Shown: positions 1 through 9,622 of the stretch, piece by piece
How the letters are laid out: each line of letters begins with the position of its first letter
Numbering within the stretch: position 1 is the stretch's first letter
NCBI GenBank assembly: GCA_035545895.1
Contig: DASZXJ010000178.1
Span: forward strand, 1-46,446
Source: DASZXJ01 sp035545895
GTDB taxonomy: Bacteria > Planctomycetota > Phycisphaerae > Tepidisphaerales > Tepidisphaeraceae
DNA: 46,446 nucleotides
Direction of reading: 5' to 3'
Translations under genes and position numbers: made by a program
Notes under the pieces: model-generated
The model's input: the letters and a program-made list of their open reading frames with translations, nothing else
Told to the model about the DNA's origin: nothing
Databases searched by the model: none

Positions 1-1
1 C

Positions 2-1150
2 ATGACCGGTGGGGTTAATTTCTGGGCCGACCGCCGACAGATTCGCGACGGCACCAGACTCGATGTCACGTATGACATGGCGAAACTCTGGACGATTGCA
101 TATCCCACGCTTACGCCCGAGCAGCAAGCCAGTTACAAAGATCTGAAAATTGCTGGGAAATACACCAAGACATTCACGCTGAGCGGTGCCTTTCCCGCAG
201 CGCCCACTCTTGCGCAATCGATCAAATCGCTCAACGCCGATGGCAGCCTGACGATTGATCTGCTTGATACGATGGGTTTGAGAATCGAAAGATTCTCGCC
301 ACAAGTGAAAATGACGCGTGGCGTGGTCACTCTCAGCGGTAGTCCCGCGGTTGCTAACAGCGGATCGATGTCGTTCGATGGCATTGTGGTCGATATGACC
401 CAAGTCGAACCGACTCTTAGCATTCCAAAGAACAAGAAATTGCTGCAAGGCGTCAAGCTTGATACCGCTCTTGCCAGCACGCTTGGAAAGATGGGCGCAA
501 TTGTTTTCACCAATGCCAGCACCGCCGACGGAGCATTGAGCTTTACGGCGGTCAATTGCGATAGGCTTCCGCTTGGCCAATTCAATCAACCGAACAAGAA
601 TTACAGCGCTTCCTTTATCTTGGCGGTTGATGACTTGCTTCTGGACGGTCCGGTTTTGAAAGTTTTGGCCGCGGTGGCACAGTTGGGTACTGGTGGCATT
701 CAAGGTCGTATCCCTCCCAGCACGCTGAAGGTCAATAACGGGCTAGCCGACACCAATCTGACTGTTGAAATAGCGCGGTCAGTTCGCGAACGAAACGGGC
801 AAACCGGCTTGCAAGGCATGCCGCTGAACTTCGCGGGTGGCGTGAATTTAACAACGCTTGACCTCAAAGATTTCAAGGTGAGCATTCCACCGGAAATGCT
901 GCCGCCTGATATTCGAAAGTTCTCCTCGAACGGTCTGGTGGTTCCTCTAAAAGGAAACGCAACAAAACCCAACGTTGATTTTGATCCGGCCAAGTTTCTC
1001 CGTGATAACGCGGTTAAAGGCTTGATCGGCGGCAACGGCAACGGTGACAACCCCGTCGGCGATCTGCTAAAGGGTCTGGGGGGCGGCGGAAACAACGAAC
1101 AACAGCCCCAGCAAACCCAACCCCGTCGCCAGCGTAACCAGGGGCAATGA
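2..1150 (+). CDS. AsmA-like envelope protein, C-terminal part (5' end outside window)
   Basis: The frame is open from the first bases of the window, so the visible 382 residues are probably only the C-terminal part of a larger protein. The sequence is rich in short beta-strand segments. Near its end it has the block seen in AsmA/TamB-like proteins: a 'GG(V)N...LDLKDF' strand pair, then 'LVVPLKGNATKPNVDFDPAKFL', that is, a final strand, a K-P turn and a short amphipathic helix. It finishes in a glycine/asparagine/glutamine-rich low-complexity tail with several arginines. Family members are periplasm-spanning proteins involved in lipid or outer-membrane homeostasis. That assignment comes from overall pattern only and no catalytic motif is visible. 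metK follows after 80 bp on the same strand, which looks like chance proximity or weak read-through rather than a functional link. Confidence 0.55.
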   Translation: MTGGVNFWADRRQIRDGTRLDVTYDMAKLWTIAYPTLTPEQQASYKDLKIAGKYTKTFTLSGAFPAAPTLAQSIKSLNADGSLTIDLLDTMGLRIERFSPQVKMTRGVVTLSGSPAVANSGSMSFDGIVVDMTQVEPTLSIPKNKKLLQGVKLDTALASTLGKMGAIVFTNASTADGALSFTAVNCDRLPLGQFNQPNKNYSASFILAVDDLLLDGPVLKVLAAVAQLGTGGIQGRIPPSTLKVNNGLADTNLTVEIARSVRERNGQTGLQGMPLNFAGGVNLTTLDLKDFKVSIPPEMLPPDIRKFSSNGLVVPLKGNATKPNVDFDPAKFLRDNAVKGLIGGNGNGDNPVGDLLKGLGGGGNNEQQPQQTQPRRQRNQGQ

Positions 1151-1230
1151 TTACCGGACCTGACTTGCCGACCTTCACCGGGCGCTGTATGTTTCGCAAC
1201 CCGTTTTTCTAACCCGGGCAAGGAGCTGAC

Positions 1231-2439
<1,209 letters not shown>

Positions 2440-2457
2440 GTCAGATTCAAATACTGT

Positions 2458-2496
2458 CAAAACAAAAAGCCCGCCAAAAGCGGGCTTTTTGTTTTG
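2458..2496. terminator. Bidirectional intrinsic terminator between metK and the Rrf2 gene
   Basis: A perfect 17-bp inverted repeat (2458-2474 with 2480-2496) surrounds a 5-nt loop. Its GC-rich core GCCCGC/GCGGGC is flanked by A-runs on the left and T-runs on the right. It therefore has a U-tract on either strand and can end both metK (rightward) and the convergent Rrf2 gene (leftward, stop at 2514). Confidence 0.93.
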
Positions 2497-2513
2497 GGGG
2501 CAAAAGAGAAACC

Positions 2514-2939
2514 TTAACTCAGCAAATCGCAACTTGTATTGAACGAAGGGTGTGCCAACACCTCGGCAATGGTGGTGCCCTGCAGTGCCTGCTCGGCAGC
2601 GGCGATCGCCTGATCCAACCGGCGATGCAGTGGACACAGGCCCGTGACGTGATTCGGATTGTTCAGCGGACACGAACGTATCCGCCGCGATGGATCGACC
2701 AGGTGAATAATGCTCAGCAGATCCAGTTCCAAGGCTTTCTTTTCGAGCAGATATCCGCCTCCCACTCCGCGACGCGACACAACAAGTCCCGCCCGAGTAA
2801 GTGAGCCAAGTATCTTGGCCAAATAACCGACTGGCACTTGCGTGGCGTTGGCGATCTGATCGGTGGTCAGCGGCTGATCCAACGAACCCGCCAGGCAAAC
2901 CAAAGCCCTTAAAGAATATTCTGCACTTTGTGACAACAT
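2514..2939 (-). CDS. Rrf2-family (NsrR/IscR-like) transcriptional regulator
   Basis: A 141-residue winged-helix regulator of the Rrf2 family. Family members bind a [2Fe-2S] or [4Fe-4S] cluster and sense NO, iron or redox state. The N-terminal 'LSQSAEYSLRALVCLA' helix, the recognition segment 'QVPVGYLAKILGSLTRAGLV' and the wing 'SRRGVGGGYLL' are clear. The cluster loop is odd. C90 and C102-P-L-H105 are in place, matching the outer Cys and Cys/His ligands of IscR, but the expected middle cysteine is absent, with N96-H97 there instead. The start at 2939 (ATG, giving MLSQ) is preferred over an upstream in-frame start because it matches the family N-terminus. The gene is divergent from the NO reductase, which makes it the probable repressor of that operon (inference). 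Confidence 0.9.
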   Translation of the reverse strand: MLSQSAEYSLRALVCLAGSLDQPLTTDQIANATQVPVGYLAKILGSLTRAGLVVSRRGVGGGYLLEKKALELDLLSIIHLVDPSRRIRSCPLNNPNHVTGLCPLHRRLDQAIAAAEQALQGTTIAEVLAHPSFNTSCDLLS

Positions 2940-3057
2940 ATACCGATCTAAATATTGGACAAAAAGACCTTGATATCCACAATTCAAATGCTATATTGCC
3001 TTTTGATATGAGGATTGTCAAGGAAATTCGAGTTTTATTAGAAGAAAAGAGCGTTTT
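2940..3057. promoter_or_regulatory. Divergent regulatory region between Rrf2 regulator and NO reductase
   Basis: This 118-bp AT-rich stretch separates two divergent start codons. The heptamer TTGATAT occurs twice (2970-2976 and 3003-3009). Imperfect inverted elements CCTTGATATCC (2968-2978) and GGATTGTCAAGG (3012-3022) flank an ATGCTATATT core. This arrangement fits operator sites for the Rrf2 protein or an FNR/DNR-type activator, but no half-site matches a known consensus well. A purine-rich GAAGAAAAGAG stretch (3041-3051) sits just before the reductase ATG. Confidence 0.45.
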
Positions 3058-5370
3058 ATGAGACATAAAAGTCTTTGGATAGGGCTTTTTACCGTCATTG
3101 CCGGATCGTTCCTGATTCTGGGCTATTACGGAACAGAACTGTACCGCCAGGCGCCACCCAGGCCGTTGCGGGTCGTCACGACCGCAGGCCAGGTCATTTT
3201 CACCCAGCAGCAGATCATGGACGGCCAAAATGTATGGCAGTCCATCGGCGGGCAGGAACTCGGCTCGGTTTGGGGGCACGGCGCATACGTCGCTCCTGAC
3301 TGGTCGGCGGACTGGTTGCATCGCGAATCGCTCGCCTTGCTCAATGGACTGGCTCAGAAGCAATTCAGCCAATCGTTCGATGTGCTTTCTATCGAACAGC
3401 AGGCCGGCTTGCGCGAAAAGCTCAAATCGAAAATGCGTGCCAACACTTATGATGCATCGACCGGCGATCTGGTGATCTCCAACGAGCGTGCAGCCGCCAT
3501 CCAACTGGTCAGTGCCCATTACACATCTCTCTTTGGTGATGATCCGGCCCTGCAAAAGCTTCGCGAGGCTTATGCAATCCCCGCATTGACGATCAAGGAT
3601 GCGTCGCGTCAGCAAGCGTTGAACGCATTTTTCTTCTGGGCTGCCTGGACTTGCACAACCGCGCGACCCGGATCGACCGTCAGTTACACAAACAATTGGC
3701 CATCTGAAACCCTGGTGGACAACAAGCCGGGTTCGTCGGTCGTCATCTGGTCGATCGTCAGCGTCGTGGTTTTGCTTGCGGGTGTAGGAACACTGGCCTG
3801 GAACATGGCGATCGCACGTCACAAAGAAAGTGACGCCGAGCACGATGCTCCCAGCGAAAATCCGTTGCTCAGCCTGAAGACAACGCCTTCGATGCGGGCC
3901 ACCTTGAAATATTTCTGGATCGTGGCGGCGCTGTTTGTCATCCAGATCGGTCTGGGCGCAATCACAGCCCACTACGGAGTCGAGGGATTGTCCTTCTTTG
4001 GATTTCCGTTGAGCAAGTGGCTGCCTTATTCGGTGGCTCGCACATGGCATACGCAGTTGGGAATTTTCTGGATCGCGACGGCTTGGCTGGCGACGGGGCT
4101 GTTTATTACGCCGGCGGTTTCGGGTTATGAACCGAAATTCCAACGCGCCGGAGTGAATTTCCTGTTCGTCTGCCTGCTGATCATTGTCGCCGGCTCGATG
4201 GTGGGGCAGTGGCTTGGCGTGCAGCAAAAGCTTGGGTTTGTCAGCAACTTCTGGTTCGGTCACCAGGGATACGAATATGTGGACCTTGGCCGATTCTGGC
4301 AGATTTTTCTGTTCGTTGGATTGTTTGTCTGGCTCGGCTTGATGATTCGCGCCCTGTGGCCGGCGCTGCGCAAGCCCAGCGAAAGTCGCAGCCTGCTGGG
4401 ACTGTTCCTGCTCAGTTCGGTCGCGATTGCGATGTTCTACGGCGCGGGTTTGATGTGGCATCGCCAGACCAATCTTGCTATTGCTGAATATTGGCGCTGG
4501 TGGGTGGTGCATCTGTGGGTGGAAGGATTCTTCGAAGTCTTCGCCACTGTGGTGATTGCTTTCCTCTTCACGCGCATGGGCTTGCTCAAGACCGCATCGG
4601 CCACTGCAAGCGTGCTCTTCTCGACCGCGATTTTCCTTGCCGGCGGAATCGTCGGGACGATGCATCATCTGTACTTCACCGGCACGCCGACGGCCGTGCT
4701 GGCGCTGGGGGCGGTCTTCAGCGCGATGGAAATCGTGCCGCTGACGCTCATCGGCTTTGAAGCTTACGAGAACCTGACGCTCAGCCGTGCCCGGCCATGG
4801 GTGGCGGCGTTCAAGTGGCCGATCTATTTTTTCATCGCGGTCGCCTTCTGGAATCTGGTGGGCGCGGGATTGTTTGGCTTCCTCATCAATCCGCCCATCG
4901 CCCTTTATTACATGCAGGGCCTGAACACCACGCCGGTGCATGGTCATACCGCATTGTTCGGCGTGTACGGCATGCTCGGAATCGGCTTGATGCTTTTCTG
5001 TCTGCGAGCGATGTCGCTTCAACGCACCTGGCGCACGCGAAGCCTGAAATTCGCGTTCTGGTCGGTCAACATCGGTCTGGCAGCAATGGTGCTGCTCAGC
5101 CTGTTGCCCATCGGAATCGCCCAGACTATTGCGAGCATCGACCAAGGCATGTGGTACGCCCGCAGCGCCGAGTTCATGCAGCAGCCTTATCTGCAGAATC
5201 TGCGGTGGCTGCGATCGATCGGCGACACGCTCTTTGCCGTCGGCATGGTCACGATCGCAATTTACGTGGTCTGCATTCGCACCGACTGGTCGAAGCGAAT
5301 CATGGACACCGCGCCCGCGTCTCCCGAGCCTTTGTCGGCGCGACACGTCGGTCAGGAATTGGTCAAGTAA
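3058..5370 (+). CDS. norZ: Quinol-dependent nitric oxide reductase (qNOR)
   Basis: A membrane enzyme that reduces two NO to N2O using quinol. It is a single-subunit member of the haem-copper oxidase superfamily. The 770 residues fit qNOR, which carries a fused N-terminal extracytoplasmic domain. An N-terminal transmembrane helix is followed by about 200 hydrophilic residues with no CxxCH, so there is no cytochrome c. Then comes a multi-helix core. Visible metal ligands are H331 (WHTQLGIFW) and H628/H630 (VHGHTALFG) for the haems, and H485, E489 (HLWVEGFFEVF) and H536-H537 (MHHLYF) for the non-haem FeB site; the glutamate distinguishes NORs from oxidases. The gene starts at ATG 3058. It lies 33 bp upstream of the RIC gene and divergent from an Rrf2 regulator, which suggests NO-induced detoxification rather than full denitrification, since no nitrite or N2O reductase is present here. 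Confidence 0.95.
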   Translation: MRHKSLWIGLFTVIAGSFLILGYYGTELYRQAPPRPLRVVTTAGQVIFTQQQIMDGQNVWQSIGGQELGSVWGHGAYVAPDWSADWLHRESLALLNGLAQKQFSQSFDVLSIEQQAGLREKLKSKMRANTYDASTGDLVISNERAAAIQLVSAHYTSLFGDDPALQKLREAYAIPALTIKDASRQQALNAFFFWAAWTCTTARPGSTVSYTNNWPSETLVDNKPGSSVVIWSIVSVVVLLAGVGTLAWNMAIARHKESDAEHDAPSENPLLSLKTTPSMRATLKYFWIVAALFVIQIGLGAITAHYGVEGLSFFGFPLSKWLPYSVARTWHTQLGIFWIATAWLATGLFITPAVSGYEPKFQRAGVNFLFVCLLIIVAGSMVGQWLGVQQKLGFVSNFWFGHQGYEYVDLGRFWQIFLFVGLFVWLGLMIRALWPALRKPSESRSLLGLFLLSSVAIAMFYGAGLMWHRQTNLAIAEYWRWWVVHLWVEGFFEVFATVVIAFLFTRMGLLKTASATASVLFSTAIFLAGGIVGTMHHLYFTGTPTAVLALGAVFSAMEIVPLTLIGFEAYENLTLSRARPWVAAFKWPIYFFIAVAFWNLVGAGLFGFLINPPIALYYMQGLNTTPVHGHTALFGVYGMLGIGLMLFCLRAMSLQRTWRTRSLKFAFWSVNIGLAAMVLLSLLPIGIAQTIASIDQGMWYARSAEFMQQPYLQNLRWLRSIGDTLFAVGMVTIAIYVVCIRTDWSKRIMDTAPASPEPLSARHVGQELVK

Positions 5371-5403
5371 TTCAATTTTATCGAAGTCTAAAGGAGTTAT
5401 GTC

Positions 5404-6114
5404 ATGAATCTGATTGAAACAACGGTCGGCGAACTGGTTGCGCAACGCCCGGGCCGCGCAAGAGTGTTTGAACATTTTGGAATCGACTACTGCTGTGGCG
5501 GAAAAAAACTGCTGGCGGCCGCTTGTCGGGAAAAAGGGATCGATCTGCTCGCAATTGAGAACGCAATCAACGCGGCTGATCAGGAGGTCGTCGCTGAATC
5601 GACCAATTGGACAACCGCCCCGATTTCGGAACTGGCGAACCATATTGAGCAAACCCATCATGCATACCTCAAAACTGAATTGCCGCGTCTTGAGGCCAAG
5701 TTGAAGAAGATCGCATCGGTTCACGCCGACGCCCATCCTGAAATGGTGCGAGTGTTTGAAATCTTCACCGAATTCAAAGCCGAACTGGAATCTCACATGG
5801 GCAAGGAGGAGATGATTCTCTTTCCGCTTTGTCGCAGGCTGGAAAGCGCGATGGCGCCGGTCGCGAGTCATTGCGGAAGCGTGCAAAACCCGATTCGAGT
5901 CATGATCGCTGAACACGATCATGCCGGAAACGCGCTCGAGCAGATGCGCGCCCTGACTCACGATTACACAGCCCCCGCTGACGCGTGCAACACGTTCCGC
6001 GCCACGATGCACGACCTTGAAAAACTCGAACAAGATATGCACCAGCATGTTCATAAAGAGAACAACATTCTCTTTCCTCGAGCAATCGAAGCTGAGCGCG
6101 TAGTGGGGGTCTAA
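5404..6114 (+). CDS. RIC-family iron-sulfur cluster repair protein (YtfE/ScdA/DnrN)
   Basis: A di-iron protein that restores iron-sulfur clusters damaged by NO or oxidants in the cytoplasm. The 236 residues have two parts. The first is the short N-terminal DUF542/ScdA_N domain with the signature 'FGIDYCCGG' (C30, C31). The second is a hemerythrin-like four-helix bundle whose iron-binding histidines and glutamates are visible in 'HIEQTHHAYL', 'HMGKEEMILFP', 'MIAEHDHAG' and 'HVHKENNILFPRA'. The start at 5404 is set by the AAAGGAG sequence 9-15 nt upstream. It is co-transcribed with the NO reductase. This gene pair is a classical nitrosative-stress combination in NsrR/DNR regulons of other bacteria. 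Confidence 0.95.
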   Translation: MNLIETTVGELVAQRPGRARVFEHFGIDYCCGGKKLLAAACREKGIDLLAIENAINAADQEVVAESTNWTTAPISELANHIEQTHHAYLKTELPRLEAKLKKIASVHADAHPEMVRVFEIFTEFKAELESHMGKEEMILFPLCRRLESAMAPVASHCGSVQNPIRVMIAEHDHAGNALEQMRALTHDYTAPADACNTFRATMHDLEKLEQDMHQHVHKENNILFPRAIEAERVVGV

Positions 6115-6601
6115 ACCCAAATTGCCATGCGGGTGCCGCGCCTTGTCTAGCAATGATCGGCGACCCGCTCGCGTCCGAGCCCGACTACGAATATCTCCCG
6201 CTTCGCTATTCCGTTCCCACGGCAACCTCGGTGCCAGCCATGGCTTACGCTTAAAAATGGAACTAATTGGGTTCGTTTTGCATATTTGATGGGTCCTCAA
6301 ACCCACGGCGGCGCCGTGGGCGTTTGATAGCTGACTTCTTTTCTGTTTTCGTCCTTCATCCTTCTGTTCATCCTTTCCCTAAAATGGGTTCGTTTTGCAA
6401 TTTCGCAAAACGGGAACACGGCAGAACGCCATTGAGCGAATAAAGAACGCTCGTGTCCAGAGCATCCCCCAATAAGTATGATCGGTTGGCCCCTAAAAAT
6501 CTTAATAGCAGACCAAATAAATCGTGGCGATTTCAAATTGGGAATAGATTAAAAGCAGTCACCGGCAGACTCGGTCGGGCAAATGAATATAATCATTCGC
6601 A
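6115..6601. repeat. Non-coding repeat region (CKTNP/AKRTH/QNEPN-type dispersed repeat)
   Basis: No gene is supported in these 487 bp. The core GGTTCGTTTTGCA occurs twice (6269-6282 and 6386-6399). On the minus strand this core reads CKTNP, AKRTH or QNEPN in the three frames, and such peptides recur in spurious ORFs of Phycisphaerae-type planctomycete genomes (from memory, not searched). The second copy is part of an 8-bp hairpin (6391-6398 with 6405-6412). A separate GC hairpin CCCACGGC/GCCGTGGG with a 3-nt loop lies at 6302-6320 and has no U-tract. The last 50 bp are AT-rich and hold the putA promoter. Confidence 0.6.
6588..6593 (+). promoter_or_regulatory. -10 box (TATAAT) for leaderless putA
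   Basis: A perfect TATAAT ends 8 nt before the putA ATG, and no Shine-Dalgarno is present between them. Transcription would begin almost at the start codon, so the mRNA is probably leaderless. No convincing -35 box is seen at the expected spacing. Confidence 0.55.
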
Positions 6602-9562
6602 ATGAGTCAACCTCGCACAGGTGACTTGGAAGCCCAAATCCTCGACAAGGGTAGGCAGCTTTGGACCCGCGCCCGCGGCAAGGTGCCGGGGGTGTTTAAT
6701 CGCCAATACTGGCAGGGGCGAATGGTGGATTGGGCGATAGCGGATCCATCGTTCAAGATTGACCTGTTTCGTTTCGTCGACGTCTTTCCGACTCTTCGAT
6801 CGGCTGACGAAATCTGGTCGCACATGCGGCAATACCTGCTCAAGCCGGGCAGGCAGTTGCCCACGCTGCTGGGTGCGGTGCTCAAAGCGGGAGGCTGGGC
6901 GCCGGCGCTGGCGGCTGCATCCATGCGCAAAAACATCATCGGCATGGCGCAGCGATTCATCGTTGGCTCCGATGTCGCCAGCGCATTGCCTGTCTTACGC
7001 GAAAACTGGGACCAGGGGCTGGGCTTTACCGTTGATCTGCTCGGGGAAGCGACGATCTCCAATTTGGAAGCTGAAACATACCAAAAACGCTATCTCGATC
7101 TGATCGAAAACCTGGTGGATCGGGTCAGCGCCTGGCCGGCCGATGCAATTAACGACGGCAATCATTTGGGCGAGATTCCGCGCACGAATATCTCGGTCAA
7201 GGTGTCGGCCATGGAAGATCACCTTGATGCCTCCGACCCAGTCGGCAGCGTCGAGCGCGTCTGGCCAAGGATTTTGCCTCTGTTTTTAAGAGCACGGGAA
7301 AAAAATGTCTTCCTGAATCTCGACATGGAACAGTGGGCTTTGAACGAAGTGACATATGACTTGTTTGAAGAGCTTGTCACGCATCCAAAGCTGATTGATT
7401 GGCCGCACATCGGCATCGTGGTGCAAGCCTATTTACGGCGTTCGCCTGTCCATGCGCAAAGATTGCTGGATATCGCGAGAAAGCGCGGCACGCCGCTGAC
7501 AATTCGTCTGGTCAAAGGTGCGTATTGGGATTACGAAATCGTGGTCGCCAATCAGCACGGTTACGAAAGTCCGGTTTTCTCACACAAATCCGATACTGAT
7601 GCCAATTACGAGCATTTATCGGAGATGCTGCTTCAGAATATTCAACACCTTCAACCAGCGTTTGCCAGCCACAATTTACGGTCATTGACACATGCGATCG
7701 TTTTGGCCGAACGACTCGGGCTGGCGAAAAACGCGTTTGAAATTCAGATGCTTTGTGGAATGTCTGAACCGCTGGGCTCGGTATTGCGGCAGGAGGGCTA
7801 TCGTGTTCGATTGTATTCTCCGGTCGGTGACTTGCTGCCGGGCATGGCGTATCTGGTTCGGCGGCTTCTGGAGAACACGTCCAACGCCGGCTTTGTGAAA
7901 TTGAGTTATCACGATCAAGCGGATATCAATCATCTGCTCGAAAAACCGGTGGAGAGTGAAGTGCCAACAACCCGCTCTGCCGCTGATTCCTTCGTCAATT
8001 GCCCACTTACTGATTTCACCAATATTCAAGAGCGCGAGTCATTCGAAGCGGCCATCGGCCGCTTGCGGCTAAGCGCGGCGTTAAAAATTCCCGCGATCAT
8101 CGACGGACAAGAACTCGAAAACCGCAAATCAATGAACCGCGAATCGCCCAGCGACATTTCGCGAAACGTAGCAGTCATCAGTTTGGCGACCACGGAAGAT
8201 GCAGATGCAGCCGTGCGATCCGCACATCGCGCCTGGCCAATATGGCGAGACAAACCTTTGGAAGAAAGATCTCGATTGTTGCACGCTCTGGGAAATCGCC
8301 TGCGTGAGCATCGTTATGAGTTAGCTGCACTGGAGATTTTTGAAACCGGCAAGCCGCGTCGCGAAGCGGATGCCGACGTCGCCGAGGCCATCGATTTTTG
8401 TCATTACTATGCGTATCAGGCGATGACCGAGCTGTCGCCGAAACCTCAAGGCGATGCATTGGGCGAGGAAAACGTATTGCATTACGATGGCCGGGGAGTG
8501 GCGGCGATCATCGCGCCGTGGAATTTTCCGCTGGCGATTTTGACGGGCATGGCGACGGCAGCGCTGGTCGCGGGCAATTCGATCGTTCTTAAACCTGCCG
8601 AGCAATCGAGCGCGGTTGCATATCAGCTTTATCAGCACATGATCGCGGCGGGATTTGATCCACACATTGTGCAATTCCTGCCGGGACTTGGTGAAGAGGT
8701 CGGCGCGGCTCTGGTAGACCATCCGCTGGCTGCGCAGATTGCGTTTACCGGCAGCATGTTAGTCGGCAAGAAAATCATGCAACACGCAGCCATCGTGCAT
8801 CCCGGCCAGCCGCAGGTGAAACGAGTTGTCTGTGAGATGGGTGGAAAAAACGCGATTGTCATTGATGAAGATGCCGATCTGGACGAAGCCGTCGTGGGCA
8901 TCATGCAGAGCGCTTTTGGATACGGCGGCCAGAAATGCTCGGCATGCTCGCGAGTGGTGATCGTGGGATCGGCCTACGAACCGTTCGTGGCGCGATTGAT
9001 CGAAGCGTGCCGCAGCATCGATATCGCGCGAGCTGACGACCCGACGTGTCAACTCGGGCCTGTGATCGACCGCGATGCTTATGAGCGATTGCAAAAAACC
9101 ATTGCAAACCCGGGAGCCGGTGCAAAGCAGCTTTATACTGGAACGATTCCCGCCAATTTGAACGGTTACTTCATCGCACCGGCCATTTACGAAGTGGATG
9201 ATGCCAATCACTGCCTGATGACCGATGAACTATTTGGCCCGGTGCTGACGTTGATGCGTGTGGAGTCGTTTGATCGAGCCGTCGAAGTGGCCAATCAGTC
9301 GGTTTATAAGTTGACCAGCTCGGTGTTTTCGCGATCGCCGGAGCATCTGGAGCAGGCCCGCGCGAATTTTCGAGTCGGCAATTTGTATTTGAATCGGGGC
9401 AGCACGGGAGCGATTGTCGGCAGGCAACCGTTCGGCGGATTTGGAATGAGCGGCACCGGCACCAAGGCCGGCGGGCCGGGATATCTGCTGAATTTTGTCG
9501 ATCCGCGCGTCGTATGCGAGAATACGATGCGCCGGGGCGTAGCGCCAGAACTGGAAAAATAG
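6602..9562 (+). CDS. putA: Bifunctional proline dehydrogenase / L-glutamate-gamma-semialdehyde dehydrogenase
   Basis: Oxidises proline to glutamate in two steps. FAD-dependent proline dehydrogenase makes pyrroline-5-carboxylate, and the NAD-dependent aldehyde dehydrogenase domain converts the semialdehyde to glutamate. The 986 residues equal the minimal type-A PutA, with no N-terminal ribbon-helix-helix DNA-binding domain. The proline dehydrogenase barrel (about 1-460) shows 'RLVKGAYWDYEI', 'FASHNLRSL', 'EIQMLCGM' and 'YSPVGDLLPGMAYLVRRLLENTSN'. The dehydrogenase half (about 500-980) shows 'IIAPWNFPLAI', catalytic E745 in 'CEMGGKN' and catalytic C779 in 'GQKCSACSR'. The start is ATG 6602. The gene stands alone, without a linked proline transporter. 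Confidence 0.97.
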   Translation: MSQPRTGDLEAQILDKGRQLWTRARGKVPGVFNRQYWQGRMVDWAIADPSFKIDLFRFVDVFPTLRSADEIWSHMRQYLLKPGRQLPTLLGAVLKAGGWAPALAAASMRKNIIGMAQRFIVGSDVASALPVLRENWDQGLGFTVDLLGEATISNLEAETYQKRYLDLIENLVDRVSAWPADAINDGNHLGEIPRTNISVKVSAMEDHLDASDPVGSVERVWPRILPLFLRAREKNVFLNLDMEQWALNEVTYDLFEELVTHPKLIDWPHIGIVVQAYLRRSPVHAQRLLDIARKRGTPLTIRLVKGAYWDYEIVVANQHGYESPVFSHKSDTDANYEHLSEMLLQNIQHLQPAFASHNLRSLTHAIVLAERLGLAKNAFEIQMLCGMSEPLGSVLRQEGYRVRLYSPVGDLLPGMAYLVRRLLENTSNAGFVKLSYHDQADINHLLEKPVESEVPTTRSAADSFVNCPLTDFTNIQERESFEAAIGRLRLSAALKIPAIIDGQELENRKSMNRESPSDISRNVAVISLATTEDADAAVRSAHRAWPIWRDKPLEERSRLLHALGNRLREHRYELAALEIFETGKPRREADADVAEAIDFCHYYAYQAMTELSPKPQGDALGEENVLHYDGRGVAAIIAPWNFPLAILTGMATAALVAGNSIVLKPAEQSSAVAYQLYQHMIAAGFDPHIVQFLPGLGEEVGAALVDHPLAAQIAFTGSMLVGKKIMQHAAIVHPGQPQVKRVVCEMGGKNAIVIDEDADLDEAVVGIMQSAFGYGGQKCSACSRVVIVGSAYEPFVARLIEACRSIDIARADDPTCQLGPVIDRDAYERLQKTIANPGAGAKQLYTGTIPANLNGYFIAPAIYEVDDANHCLMTDELFGPVLTLMRVESFDRAVEVANQSVYKLTSSVFSRSPEHLEQARANFRVGNLYLNRGSTGAIVGRQPFGGFGMSGTGTKAGGPGYLLNFVDPRVVCENTMRRGVAPELEK

Positions 9563-9606
9563 GAAGCTTGATAATCCAGTCCGAGGTCTACTTCATGAAC
9601 GGGACG

Positions 9607-9615
9607 TGTTATAAT
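9607..9615 (+). promoter_or_regulatory. Extended -10 promoter (TGTTATAAT) of the toxin-antitoxin pair
   Basis: TGn-TATAAT is a perfect extended -10 element, with the hexamer at 9610-9615. The ATG at 9623 lies 7 nt downstream, where transcription should begin, so the antitoxin mRNA is likely leaderless. An upstream in-frame ATG at 9614 overlaps the -10 box and is therefore unlikely to be used. Confidence 0.6.
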
Positions 9616-9622
9616 GCAGAGC

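Noticed and set aside
1151..1230. Possible SAM riboswitch upstream of metK
   Set aside because: The gap is only 80 bp, with no k-turn/pseudoknot pattern of SAM-I, SAM-II or SAM-IV and no expression platform.
2970..2983. FNR/DNR box (TTGAT-N4-ATCAA) upstream of qNOR
   Set aside because: The first half-site is present but the second reads ACAAT, too far from consensus to call a site.
6302..6320. Intrinsic terminator downstream of the RIC gene
   Set aside because: The 8-bp hairpin is perfect but lies nearly 190 bp after the stop and has no U-tract; it is treated as part of the repeat region.
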